Positions 47,101-58,427 of a DNA stretch of 64,000 nt are shown here, piece after piece. Source of the stretch: Benincasa hispida (lineage: Eukaryota > Streptophyta > Magnoliopsida > Cucurbitales > Cucurbitaceae). Each line of letters opens with the position of its first letter. Position 1 is the stretch's first letter. Both the position numbers and the translations under genes were made by a program. Where the stretch lies: the NCBI RefSeq assembly GCF_009727055.1, contig NC_052353.1, forward strand, positions 64,499,868 to 64,563,867. Reading direction: 5' to 3'. The notes beneath the pieces are model-generated. The model saw only the letters and a list, made by a program, of their open reading frames with translations. It was not told the DNA's origin and ran no database searches.

Positions 47101-47387
47101 TGATTGTTCGATTTACCCTCAAATCTTTTACCCATTTGGGTATTATTAGTTTTTCCCGTAACAGAACCAGATGAGCTTGAACTGCTACTAGAAGTGTTAG
47201 GCCCACCAATCCCATAGCCATTGTCACCAGTAACCGAGCTCCGAGTCATCATTAATGGCGAAACCGGTGAACTCAGATCGTGATCTTTCACATCAGGCTT
47301 ATTATCCCCCAAACTAAACCCATCACGAAACCGCCCAGTTAAAGAATCAGAACCCATTTCTTGAATCGATTTCACAGTGTGAGACAT
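44106..47387 (-). CDS. TPR-repeat thioredoxin-like (TTL) protein, seven exons
   Basis: Exons, all with GT/AG introns and consistent phase: 47387-46390, 45874-45682, 45603-45422, 45327-44994, 44883-44679, 44541-44438, 44306-44106, giving 738 residues. Residues 1-240 are Ser/Gly/Asn-rich and likely disordered, with a run of eight serines. TPRs span about 247-380 ([20 protein letters not shown]) and 490-600 ([38 protein letters not shown]). The C-terminal thioredoxin fold (about 630-725) lacks the CxxC pair: [18 protein letters not shown] stands where WCGPC would be. This matches the plant inactive TTL1/TTL3 family, cytosolic or membrane-associated scaffolds tied in Arabidopsis to osmotic/ABA responses and brassinosteroid signalling. 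The start [15 protein letters not shown] is chosen by family resemblance. An in-frame upstream Met (47429) would add MVIGFCFLVVICEA. No stops or frameshifts; the only intact host gene here. Confidence 0.93.
44619..44643. repeat. (TA)n microsatellite in TTL intron 5
   Basis: About 12 TA units between exons 5 and 6 of the TTL gene; a likely length-variable marker. Confidence 0.9.
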
Positions 47388-47790
47388 TGCTTCGCAAATT
47401 ACAACCAAAAAACAAAACCCAATTACCATAAAAAGAAACAGAAACTCCTTTCTGGGTTATATCGCTGTTGTTATTGGATGAACAATATAGAGAAAGGGGG
47501 ACAAAGAGAGAACGAAAACAGAGAAATAGAAAAACAGAAGGGGTCTGAGAAAGACATGGAAGAAGAAGAAGAAGAAAATGGGGATCCCGTGAAATTAAAG
47601 AAGGAAGCAAGGAATGAATCTACAAAGAGAAACAAATTCGACTAATTTTGTTAAAATTTCTTTACAATTTCTTTTTCAGATTTCCATACTTTTTCTTCTT
47701 CGAATTTTCTTTCCTTCTTCAAGAGCACCGCTTTCTTATCTTTCTCTCCTCGTCTCTACGGCTACCCGTTTACTTAACAATCACCATTTT
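47388..47790 (-). other. Probable 5' UTR of the TTL gene
   Basis: The minus strand is CT-rich with a (CTT)5 run (47559-47577), typical of plant leaders. It holds an 87-codon upstream reading frame (47610-47347) that starts before and ends after the TTL start codon in another frame. The extent is inferred from the TATA-like site at 47821. Confidence 0.5.
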
Positions 47791-47820
47791 CAACTATTTT
47801 CAACCATTATATATCATACA

Positions 47821-47834
47821 TTATATATATTTAT
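47821..47834 (-). promoter_or_regulatory. TATA-like box upstream of the TTL gene
   Basis: The minus strand reads ATAAATATATATAA, about 435 bases before the start codon. Transcription would begin near 47790. In AT-rich DNA such a match is weak evidence. Confidence 0.35.
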
Positions 47835-48276
47835 GCGCCTACATTCTCTTAATTTATCATTTTTCTCTATCCTCCAGAGGATTGCATTCTGTTTTTTTTT
47901 TTTTCTCTAGACTGTTATTCGAGAATAATCTTGAATTATTGTTCTTTCTTCACCTATTTTCGATTCTTGGTTTAATGGGTTCCATCAATTTCCAATAATT
48001 TAGTGGGAAAAATGAATCTTTTTCAAGAAAAAGATTGACGACATTGAGCCCATAAAGGAAGGGAAGGGAAGGAAAGGGAAGACAACAAAAATGAGTGTTT
48101 ATGGTTTCGTTTTCGATCTTATCCAAAAAAGAAATCGTTAATATTTCGTTATGTTACAGCCAAAAACTCATAAATGTTACCGTATTTATTCATTTTTTGG
48201 ATTCTTGATGCTTGAATTTAACTTGTGAATTTGATGGGATTATTGAATTTTATGATGTTTTCTTTTAAGGATCTTA

Positions 48277-48446
48277 TTTGAAATTAAAATTTTTGGAATT
48301 GTTCTTTAGATATTATGACGTTTGGGCTTTAAAAAAAATTAACAAAGCAAGTTTATGGTTTTTTGAAATTAAAATTTTTGGAATTGTTCTTTAGATATTA
48401 TGACGTTTGGGCTTTAAAAAAAATTAACAAAGCAAGTTTATGGTTT
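48277..48446. repeat. Perfect 85-bp tandem duplication
   Basis: Two adjacent copies (48277-48361 and 48362-48446) appear identical, including a run of eight A. Perfect identity in neutral AT-rich DNA points to a recent event or an assembly duplication. Confidence 0.92.
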
Positions 48447-49989
48447 TTTATATATATAGGCTTAATATTTTAGTGAGTTTAATTTAATAATATTGACATG
48501 ACTCAAATTCAAAAGATCGGAGGTTCAAAATCAAATGCTCACCCTACAGTTATACTCAAAAACTAAAATTAATAATAATAATATAAAAAGGGTTTGACAG
48601 TATCTAACTTTCAATTTTATGTTATAAATTCATCCATTTTTTGTTTTGTATTTAATACATTTTTGACATATTTAATATTTTTTTAAATTAATGAATTTAT
48701 TACATAAGACATTAAAGTTTTTGTTTAATCGATTATTACGGTTTATTTGGTAATTATTTGATTTTTTTTAAATTTAAATCGGCTAACACTATTCCACTGA
48801 TCACCTTCCATTAGTATTTTTTAAAATAAAGTCAAATTTTAGAAATTAAAAAAAAATCCCTAAAAAATTTGGATTTGTTTCTAGAATTTGACAAAAAAAA
48901 TCAAACTTTCTTAAAAAAGAAAAAAAAAGGGTAAAAACCAAATATCAAATTTAGATAAAACAAGCATAAATTTTATAAACAGAAAACTAAAATCAAAAGC
49001 GTTACCATATAGAATTTAAAACTTCCAATTTTGTATCTTATAAACTTTTAAATTTTAAAAATGTCTATTGGACACAAAATCTGAAAATTCAACAATTTAT
49101 TAGATATAAAATTAGAAAACTATGGGTTTATTAAATGCTTTTTGTAAGTTCTTATTGGATAAAAAACAAAAATTAGATTTTTGAATTTTAACCTATTTCA
49201 CACAAGCCTAAAATATTGGACTAAATTTGCAATTGAATTTTATTTTTTTATTTTGTCTTGAATAAAATAGCTTATTACTATTGGTGGAATTCGTAATAAG
49301 TTGTTAGAATATGTAATAAATATGTAGATTTTTGGTCAAGTTTTATTTTGTAGTTTTCGAAAAATTAATTTAAAAAAAAAAAAAGAAAAGAAAAGAAAAA
49401 AGTGGGAAGGTATAGGATTGATGGAATTGAGCTGGCATGGTCCTAGATGCTGACGTCAGAACCTGTCCTTTTCAATTAGGGTGTAAATTATGCTTACGTG
49501 TATTTACCCAAATCAAACTCAATTTAACTTTATACTGATTAATTTCACCCTTCACCCAACATTCTTTTCCCTCTTTATGACTAAAATAACCCTTTCTCAA
49601 TTACCAAAATACCCTTCCATCTAACAGATTAGGGTTTAAAATTTAAAAACATGGTTCAAAATTGGACCAATATAACTTAAATTATTAGATATTGCTTCAT
49701 AAATTGTATCTCATTTTCAGAAAATAAATTAAATAGTTTTTAAAATTTTGTCTATAATTTATAGAGTAAAATATTGGATAAAAAAAGTTGGAAGAGGACA
49801 AGCTTTAAGACAATAGCATTCTCTTGTATTCTAAATTTACTGTCAGAGAAAGTACTTTTGGTTGGTATTTGGGTTTAATTAGGTCAAAGAGTGGTTTCAT
49901 TCTTTAGAGAAACAAAAAAATGAAATGCATAGATGTTGTATTCGTAATACGATTCTATCTTAATTTCAACTTTATAAATGTTTACTTAA
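48447..49989. other. Intergenic AT-rich DNA
   Basis: No gene. Contains a GGAGGTTCAAAATCAAATGC stretch at 48520 (B-box-like), poly-A runs around 49370-49400, and a TGACGTCA palindrome at 49451-49458. Confidence 0.6.
49451..49458. promoter_or_regulatory. TGACGTCA palindrome (bZIP-type site)
   Basis: A perfect 8-bp palindrome of the kind bound by plant TGA/bZIP factors, about 2 kb upstream of the TTL start. Chance occurrence is possible. Confidence 0.2.
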
Positions 49990-50369
49990 GCCACGTTTAT
50001 CAAATCGTAATGAAAATGATATAATCGAAATGAGATTGCTTTGATGGATGAATCGTAATAAGCGTAAACAACATTGGATTGTTTATTATCACGTTTATCT
50101 ATAATTGTGAATTTGTCACATTTTATTGTTACCGTAATCGTTACCATTATTATTTGACCCTAACGGTTAAGATTTCGATAAAGTTAACAATAAATATGAC
50201 ACATTCGTAATTTTCATATTGTTACAGTAAAAATATATTAAAGGTAATAATAACTGTAACACTAAAGATAATGGATCCCACAACTCAGTACGATCATCAA
50301 AAGCAAGTAGACACACAATAAAAGTAATCAATTGGGGTCCACTACCTTTCAACTGATGTAAACGTGGTC
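49990..50369. mobile_element. MITE with TAA target duplication
   Basis: Left end GCCACGTTTATCAAATCG; reverse-complemented right end GACCACGTTTACATCAG. TAA flanks both ends (49987-49989, 50370-50372), fitting PIF/Harbinger (Tourist-like) elements. Inside are several TRATGATAATTACGATT-like repeats. Non-coding. Confidence 0.6.
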
Positions 50370-50619
50370 TAATTAGTTCAACGATTAATGCATCTCTACT
50401 TCATTTAAGAAGTTGTGTATATATGTGTGTATGTGTTTGCTATATTAAATTGTGTTTTTGAAATTTTAGATTTGAATATAATATGGTCTAATGTTTAAAA
50501 AATATTTAGTTAATTCTAAACTTCTTTAAGAGCGTTTAATAGAATTAGACATATTTGAAACTAAACCATTGATTTATTTGAGAAAAAATTATTTTTCTAA
50601 TAAAGCATCTTTAAATGTT

Positions 50620-50995
50620 TGGACAAATATCAATTTACCCTAAATTAATAGTTATATTAATTTAAATCATGAACTTTTGAGATAGTATCATTTTAAATCT
50701 CAAACTAATAATTATATCAATTTAAACCTTCAACTTTCATAAGTATATTAATTTAAACTCTAAACGTTCATAAGTGTATCTAAATAAAACATAGGGGAGT
50801 TTAAATTGATACACTTGTAAAACTTCAAGGTTTGAAATGATACAGTTATGAAAGTTCAAGGTTTAAATGATACAATTATTAGTTTGAGATTTGAATTGAT
50901 ATCTTTATGAAAATTCAAGGTTTTATTAATACAATTATTAGTTTATGGTTTAAATTGATACAACCCCTAATGTTTAGGGGTGTAAATTGATATCT
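50620..50995. mobile_element. Hairpin element with repeated arm motif
   Basis: The left arm has repeats like TATATCAATTTAAACCTTCAAC and the right arm their complements (GGTTTAAATTGATACA, TCAAGGTTTAAATGATACAA). Centre at about 50785. The arms contain four to five copies of a motif of about 30-45 bp. A different family from the 39.9 and 52.2 kb hairpins. Confidence 0.6.
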
Positions 50996-52184
50996 ACATT
51001 AAATTTTGTGTCTAATAAATACATAAATCTTTTAATAAATTGTCAAATAGATTGATAACCTGTCGATATGAATTTTAAAAGTTTATAAATCTATTAAACA
51101 TTATAATATGTTAAAAATAAATTTTCATAAATTTTGTATTTTTAAAATAGCATAACTTCTACTAGATATCATGTGTAGAGATTTTTACTCTTAAATTTAA
51201 AGGATGGGACCTAATTTAATGATTCATCATTTTTTTCATTTAAAAATTTTAATAAATTAATCATAGAATAACTTAATTAAGAATGATATAAATTTAGTGA
51301 TAAAAATGATAATTATTAAAGATTAACTAAAAAACAAAGGAGGAAAAAAAGGAGAAGGGTAGAGATGAGATTTGGAATAGGGAAGGGAAAGGGCAAAAGT
51401 GTCAAGAAAAATATAAGAAAGATGCCAAGGGGTTCCAGCTAGGCAAAGTCAGGCGCCGAAACCATTTATGCCTTTTTGCGCCGTTAGCATTGTCTATGGA
51501 AGATATCCCCCTGTTTGGCTACACCTATTCTCTCTAAACTTATCCCGAACAATAATAATTTCTTGCTTGTTGCCAAGCGCCAGCTACACTCCAAACAAAC
51601 AAAACCCTCTTTTTTCCTTTTTTTCTTTTTTTTTTTTTTTTACATCCTTCACCTAATAATTTTTTAAAAAAATTAAATTACATGTTTAGTTTTTAAAATT
51701 AAAGTTACTGTTAAAAATATTTAATAAATCTCTCAATTTTAGATTTTGTATTGAATATGTCTCTGATAAATCCAAATTTGTTTAGTTATTGATCTATTAA
51801 AATACATACTATGAATTTGTGAATTTTTTTTTATAAAATAAAATTTAGAGACCATTTTCTAAAATATAGAGATTAAATCGATCAAATTTATAAATTAATT
51901 TTTTGCTTTGTTAAACAATTGGAGATGGTAATTCAACTTTTTTTAATAAGTTCACTCATTGTAAGGTTAGAGATCGAACCATCAACTTTTGAAAATGATA
52001 ATTATTGATTATGTTTGGCTTGGCTATCTCAGTGAGTTGAACTTTACTTAAATTCACGTCATTATATCTACAATATCCTAAATGTCAAACACACTAATTA
52101 TAATTTAAAATTTAACTAATGGAAGCCTAATTTTAATTATACAATTAAAAGTGAATTTTTTTTTTTTTTTTTTTTGTGTCTAAG
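50996..52184. other. Intergenic AT-rich DNA with a GC-richer island
   Basis: Mostly AT-rich with poly-T (51620-51642). 51420-51600 is GC-richer (TCAGGCGCCGAAACC, GCCAAGCGCCAGCTAC) and may be a small inverted-repeat element (CCTGTTTGGCTACACC against reverse-complemented GTTTGGAGTGTAGCTGG at 51575-51595). 51940-52045 minus strand has a GGTTCGATCTC B-box-like word. No gene. Confidence 0.5.
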
Positions 52185-52710
52185 TCGTGTCCCATTTAGA
52201 CCCGAGGTTTCAAAATGTTGCCATTTTTTCTTTAAGTTTTGAGTTTAATATCAATTTAATCTCTAGGTTTTAAAATTTTTACCCTATAAATTTTATTTCA
52301 ATTTGATCCCTAAGTTTCAAAATTTTCAATTTTAGTCTTGTTTTCTCACTAAAGCCTCACTTTTAGTATTTAATGTTCATTAATTAATTTATAGAATTTA
52401 TAGAATTAGAATTAATTAAGTTTCACTAATTTTTCAATCACTATTAAAATTATCTTAAAATTTCACTTCATAATTATTTATAATTAATTAGTAGACATTG
52501 ACGTTAAAATAGAAAAGTGAGTACTTAGTAAAAAAAACGAGGATAAAAAAAACCTTGAAATCAAGGAACTAGACCGAAACAAAACTCAAAATTTAAGTTT
52601 AAAAGTATAATATTTTGAACTCTATAGACTAAATCAAAATCAACCTCGACTAAACGTATAAAAACTTGGATACCAAATTAAAATTATATCTAAAATTTAG
52701 AGACAAAAAT
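52185..52710. mobile_element. Foldback (long-hairpin) element, copy 2
   Basis: The left arm (TTTCAATTTGATCCCTAAGT type repeats) and right arm are inverted complements. The centre AATTAAGTTTCACTAATTTT, then AAAATTTCACTTCATAATTA, matches the centre of the element at 39940-40535. Arms are diverged by small deletions. Confidence 0.7.
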
Positions 52711-55039
52711 GTATTCCTTTTCATTAAAAAAAAATATCCACAAGAGAACAAATATTAGTTTTGCCCATTTTGTAAGAGGGAATTTTAAAAATTAATGTTT
52801 GTGTGTTTTTTTTCAAATCAATTTTGATCTAGACTAGACAAGCATAGGAATTTCAAAGGGAATTCCATTGGTCAAAGGTAAGTGATGGGTTTTCTCTTTC
52901 TCTCTCTAGATTGGCAAATAATGATAATGTCTTTGTCTTTAGGAACACAAAAATAAGGGTAGAATCTGATTCCTTTACCTCTAAAAGCTTTTTTCTTTTT
53001 AACTTCCCATATGCTCTCAATTACTTATTCATTCCAAATATTACCCAATATTAAATACCCATGAAAGCTCTTAATTAAACACATTTTCCTTATTTTTCCA
53101 CAAAAAAAAAAAAAAAAAATCTTCTTTTTCTGTTAATTACCTTAAAAATAATTGTGTTCCATATATTAATATAGGTATTTAGTACCTTATTTAACCCATG
53201 AAAGTTTAACGTCTGTTTGATTGACAATCTGAATTTTGTTTTATATTTTTAGATTTATTAAGTTCGAAAAATATGTGTTTAGCATATAATTCAATTTTAT
53301 TTTCTACAATTATTTTTGAATTTTGTTATCCAAATAGTGCAAATTCTAAAAAACAACATTTTTATATTTTTATTGTATCCATATTTTGAATTTTAAAATG
53401 TAAAATTATATTACATAAAAATCATCTTATAATCTCAATTCGATTTTTTTAAAATTAAAATATGTATTATGTAATGTGTTATAAATTATCTAGTGTTGTA
53501 AAATAATAATTCTACGAAAAAAATTTATTATAAAACATATTAATAAATAAATTAACAGTAGTTTATTGTCAACTAATATTTAATTGTAATTAAAATGAGT
53601 TTTATAATTCACAAATATAATATCAAATACATTTTAAATAATTGTTTAAATTAGAATCTAGTTTTTTAATCTATTACTAAACATATATCTAAAAAATGAA
53701 CTTTATTTTCATTGAATCTCTTATTTTTAAATTTTTGTTTTCAGATTCTCAACTAAACAAGTCCTTATTTATTTAAAAAAAAGTTAGGCCAAATGTAATT
53801 TCCTTTTTTTTTCTCAACCAAACTCCAATTTATAGGTAGTTGAAAATTTGAAATTTCTCCATATTGAGAAGTTGCAATCTCTTTAGGGTTGTGTTTACTT
53901 CTTTTATCTTTTAGCATTTTAGACCTATTTTCATGTCCATATTCAAAAAATTACATGAATGAACCAAAATTACATTTAAATAAGAGGGATCTTGAAAATA
54001 AATATGATTAAAAAAAACTTAAAGGATTCGATACTTACTACCTATAAAACAAAGTGCACATTTTTTATGGCTCAATTATAAAAAGTTAAAATTAGGTGTG
54101 TTTGGATTCAAGCAATTTTATGGTGGATGACCTCTTGAAAAATTTCTAGAAAACAAGTGAATAAAGACAAATTATGTTGAAAAGAATTGTTTTGGTTTGT
54201 GGAGATAGTCTTCACTGAAGTAGTTCAAAATAAACAAAAATGACGTCAGATCGCACAAGATACAGGAGAATGTCGGAGCCATAATTCGTCGAATCTAAAA
54301 TTCGAATTTTGGACCTAAAATGTCACACCTATAAAATTTTATAAATACAAAACCCGAAAAGAAAAGATAAGTTAGTTCACACTTTCTCAAAAAAGATAGT
54401 CTAATTAATTTAAACATTTAATAACATTTTGTCCCCAAACTTTTGTTGTTAATGATTTAATCTCTATACTTTCAAATTTGTAATAATTTAGTCATTGAAT
54501 TTTAATACGTAACAATTTAGTCCTATCGTTGTCTTTACTTAATCTTTTCTTAGCCCTTTTCTAAAAATTATTAAAATTGTAGAGGTATAAGACAATTTGG
54601 ATGAACTTTGGGGATGGAGAAGAGGGGAAAAAAAATGTAAACAAACAAACAAAAAGCTGTGTTACTTAATGAGGACAGTTTGCTCTAGCCTTTATTTAAT
54701 CTTTAATTAGCCCTTTTTCTCTTTGCTATAATCTTTTATTAGTCCTTTATGTCTCAAATCTGAGCCCTGTTTTTTTTTTAAAAAAAAAAATCAAATAAAG
54801 CTGTGGGCCAATTAAAATTTTTCCCATTTATTTAACCATTAATTCTATAGATGCAAATCATTCATTCTTCATTCATAAAATAAATTTAAATATAATTTAC
54901 AATATAGCATGGTCTAGCACATTCCAGTGCATCACATCTTAATATATTGTTATTTATACAATAAAGTTTTTAATTCAAATGTCAAAAATGGAAAGATAAT
55001 GCTAAGTGCTAAGCACCAACGTGAGCCTCACCATTGTCA

Positions 55040-55070
<31 letters not shown>

Positions 55071-55799
55071 AATAATGATAATAAATGTAATTTTTTTAAT
55101 GTATACAATTATATGATACGAGTATGTATGGGTATATTTACCTTGTTATATGGTTTTTTATAAAATTGCATTAATCATGTTATTAGGGGATCCAATGCTT
55201 CATAATCTTTGATTAATTCTAGAAAATCATTATTTTTTACTTACCCACTTCATTGATTAATCTCTCTCAAGTCCCAAATTATAATGGTATTTAGTTTATA
55301 ATTAAGTTTGGCATGTCTTTGAGTGGAACATATCAATTTCAATTTTGGATAATTACATTATAGTTTTTGTCTTTAAACCATGAGAATATGATTCTAATTT
55401 GATTCTCTCTGATTTTTTTTTGTTTATAAAAATTGTAATTAACATAGCTCATAATGCTAATCAATAATACAAAATGTGATAGATATCATTTATCTTTGGC
55501 TAAAATTCAAATTACTTTCGCTCAAAACACAATTCCTTTTTTTACTTGTATATTTGATATTAATTCGGTTCTATTCGAAACACTTGAAAATAAACCTATG
55601 TTATTATATAAATAACACTATGTATATATGAACAATTTAGGAAGAAAATTTATTGAAGAAACTATTTGAGGATGAGTATAAAGAAAAGGTTTCGTAAATT
55701 CACTATAGCCTATAAAAAGGATAGAGCTTCAAACTTATAACTTTTTTAAGGAGAGATAGATGTATTATTTTTTAAAAAATATATATATTTTAAATAACA
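52711..55799. other. Intergenic AT-rich DNA
   Basis: No gene or domain found. A partial foldback-arm-like stretch with TTTAGTC words lies at 54425-54545, a poly-A/T run at 54768-54790 and an (AT)n microsatellite at 55042-55066. Confidence 0.6.
55042..55066. repeat. (AT)n microsatellite
   Basis: About 12 AT units in intergenic DNA. Confidence 0.9.
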
Positions 55800-55985
55800 A
55801 AATTATTATAAAATATTTATAAATACTAGCAAAATATCACAATTTATCTACAATAGACCGCGATAAACTACCATCTGTGTCTATCATGACACAAATAGAT
55901 ACATATAGTAACCTATTGCGGTCTATCACAGACAGATAGTGAAATTTTACATATTTATAAATATTTTAGTTCATTTTCCAATATT
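55800..55985. mobile_element. Small inverted-repeat element (MITE)
   Basis: The left half ATATTTATAAATACTAGCAA ... CAATAGACCGCGATAAACTA is mirrored by the right half ATTGCGGTCTATCACAGACA ... ACATATTTATAAATATTTT. The GCGGTCTATC core is, as I recall, frequent in cucurbit genomes. About 186 bp; no coding. Confidence 0.65.
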
Positions 55986-56460
55986 TGAAAGTAACTATTC
56001 TTTTAAAACTCTGTAAAGGATAAGTATGTGAATAATAATGGTACAAAGTTCTTTAAAATAACAAAAGAAAAAAGAAGAGCTAAATAAACAAAACACTAAA
56101 AATCCTACTCGATTGGAATTAGGAATCTTTTGGTATATGAATATGTAATTCAAAAATATCACATTCTTTAAATCAATTTGATTTCCAGAGATGTTGGATT
56201 TGTAATGGCTCGCCTTTACTATATGCATGCATAAATCTCAAAACGACTATTTCACAAATTTTAACTAAATCAAACGAATTTTATTAAATAAATAAATTTT
56301 ATGAAATCTAAATAACTGAAAATCTTTGATCGATGTCCCCTAAAATATAAGTTCAAAATAAATTTCTTGAAGTTTTATAAATAAAAATTTCAACAATGGA
56401 ACTCTAAGTTCAAACATCAAGACTGGAATTTAAAACACTAAAACATGAAAACATGAGGAA
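55986..56460. other. Intergenic AT-rich DNA
   Basis: Only chance reading frames; nothing supported. Confidence 0.6.
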
Positions 56461-57950
56461 GCATCTCTCTGGTCCCAATAATACGATCACAGATTCCTTC
56501 GACCATTCGTCGGTACGTCCTTGCACTTACCTGAAAAACATAACATAAAATATTATGAGTATAAAATATTCAGTAAGTAACCCCACTACCGGGATCAGGC
56601 TAAGCATCTATGTCCTCTAGATGTCACTCTCTAGTGGGACGTGCATAAACCTCTACTTTCCATGGGGTGGTCAACTAATGAATAGTTGAACTCACTCTAC
56701 CATTAATTAGGTGTACCTACAAACCTCTAATGAATCGAAAGAAACACGAAACTCTGATGAACCCCAAAAGAAACATGAAACTTTTGGTGAATCCCGAAGG
56801 AAACACAAAACCTATGATGAAATCCCGAAGGAGATCACCACCTCTAGTGAATCCCAAAGGAAACACAAACCTCTGGTGAAACCCGAAAAAAATACAAACC
56901 TCTAGTGAAATTCCAGAGGAGATCACCACCTCAGTGGGTGTCTAATTATGGATAGGGGTAACTACCACTATCATAAACATAACATCCATCATAAAACATA
57001 GTCCCACAACATGCAAATACGTATCATTAAGATCAATGTTCATCTAGAAAATCATAATAATAAATTAACTAAGATTACTTACCTCAAATTGAAATTCCAA
57101 AATTAATCCAAGAAATCAACCTCCAACAAAAACTTAAATTAATGTCTCAAACGCTTTGTTTACTCCAAATTTATTCCAAACTTCGCTCAAAGATTCAAAT
57201 CTATACATAAACCATAATTTAGGATTTAAAATCCAATTTTCAATATTTATAACTAATCTAAAAAATTTCATAGTCTCAATACTCACTAATTATGTGCTCC
57301 AAAGCTCCAGAACTTGTTAAATAGTACACTAACGACTTTCAAAATCTTGAATCGGTGTTCCAAATCTTATAGGTAAATCAAGTTGGCCAAAATTCAGTGT
57401 GTACTAAATAATCAATCAAGAAATCTAAAGAAAAATCATCAACAACTCACCAAATAATGGCAAGTGGCGATGACCGGCGGATGCACAACGGTGAACGATA
57501 AAAAAAAATGAAAGTAACAAGGATTTTTCTCTCTAATTGACCTCCTTTTAGAATGAAGTGAATCATTTGGAATAAAGTGGATGGTTGTATTTATAGAGCA
57601 AAAATATTCTTAATCCTTGTGATTGAAGATGCATAATATATTTTTTTAAATATTTATTTTTCCCTTTGTGATTGAAGATGCATAATATATGGAGATGGGT
57701 TATACCCGACCTTCACCCAAGCATTACTCTTTTAAAATATGACTAGGAAAAATGATTAAAATGGCTCTATCAACCCTAAACCCATTCTTCCCCTACACTC
57801 TAGCTACACAAATTGAATTGTTTTCCTTCATAACTATATCTATATGGGATCTCTTACTCTCTTCTCGTCCGATCAATGGAGCTCCAATGTCACGTTTAGA
57901 CTAACCATTTTCTTCTCCCTAAAATCAAACACAAATGTAGCAATGGTACA
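56461..57950. repeat. Unclassified repetitive sequence with minisatellite
   Basis: Higher-complexity non-coding stretch beginning GGTCCCAATAATACGATCAC with direct-repeat words, a 30-36-bp minisatellite (56720-56935), and a short tandem repeat of GTGATTGAAGATGCATAATA (57618, 57668). The 3' part has an ordered structure like an LTR or leader but no partner copy lies in this window. I do not recognise a gene. Confidence 0.4.
56720..56935. repeat. Minisatellite, 30-36-bp units
   Basis: About seven degenerate units of the form CCTCTRGTGAATCCCRAAGG plus AAACACAAA, some units with a GAGATCACCA variant. The reading frames on both strands come from this repeat, not from genes. Confidence 0.75.
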
Positions 57951-58104
57951 TGTTAGGAAATGAGGTTGTAATCAATTTACCAATTGCTTCCATTCAATTG
58001 TTGAGAATCTCATAGGGAAGAAATTGGCGGACCTCATAATCATTATAAAATATATGAATTGCTCATCTCATTGTCAATGTTTGCTTAATATAGTATCAGA
58101 GTCC
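57951..58104 (+). mobile_element. TRIM-like short LTR and copia primer-binding site
   Basis: TGTTAGGAAATGAGGTTGTA starts a roughly 138-bp LTR-like stretch ending GTTTGCTTAATA, directly followed by TAGTATCAGAGTCC (58091-58104), a variant of the initiator-Met tRNA primer-binding site. A solitary 5' end; no second LTR found here. Confidence 0.55.
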
Positions 58105-58427
58105 ACGAAGTCCAAACGAGTATTTAATCCAAAAATTGATGAACCAAAGAGGCTAATAGATCTTTTAAAGTTAATTCTCATCAAAATTAGTGAAATGATG
58201 ATTTCCATGTAAGAATAAACTTAATGAGGTTGTTTTGGACGCTGAGTTGAGCTCAATTGTATGTGGAGTTCATATGTCTGTATTTGGAGCACAAAGTTGT
58301 TTTGTCTAAGTTAAAATGTTTATGTTTGAGGTGTTGAACTTAAAGTTTGTGTTTGAGGTGTTGAAAATTCTTGAAGTATCTACAAAATGACACAAAAGAG
58401 GAAATTAGTTTTTTTTTTCTAGAATTA

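Noticed and set aside
47388..47429. TTL start at the first in-frame Met (47429)
   Set aside because: It adds a hydrophobic stretch not typical of the family and has a poor start context; [11 protein letters not shown] resembles family N-termini.
47361..47998. Plus-strand frames of 94-116 codons
   Set aside because: Low-complexity Lys/Glu or Phe/Leu peptides from the CT-rich leader and AT-rich promoter of the TTL gene.
56711..56929. Frames on both strands with repetitive peptides
   Set aside because: They are translations of the minisatellite, not a repeat protein; no start context or homology.
56720..56935. CRISPR-like array
   Set aside because: Units are contiguous and degenerate with no unique spacers, and the DNA is plant nuclear.
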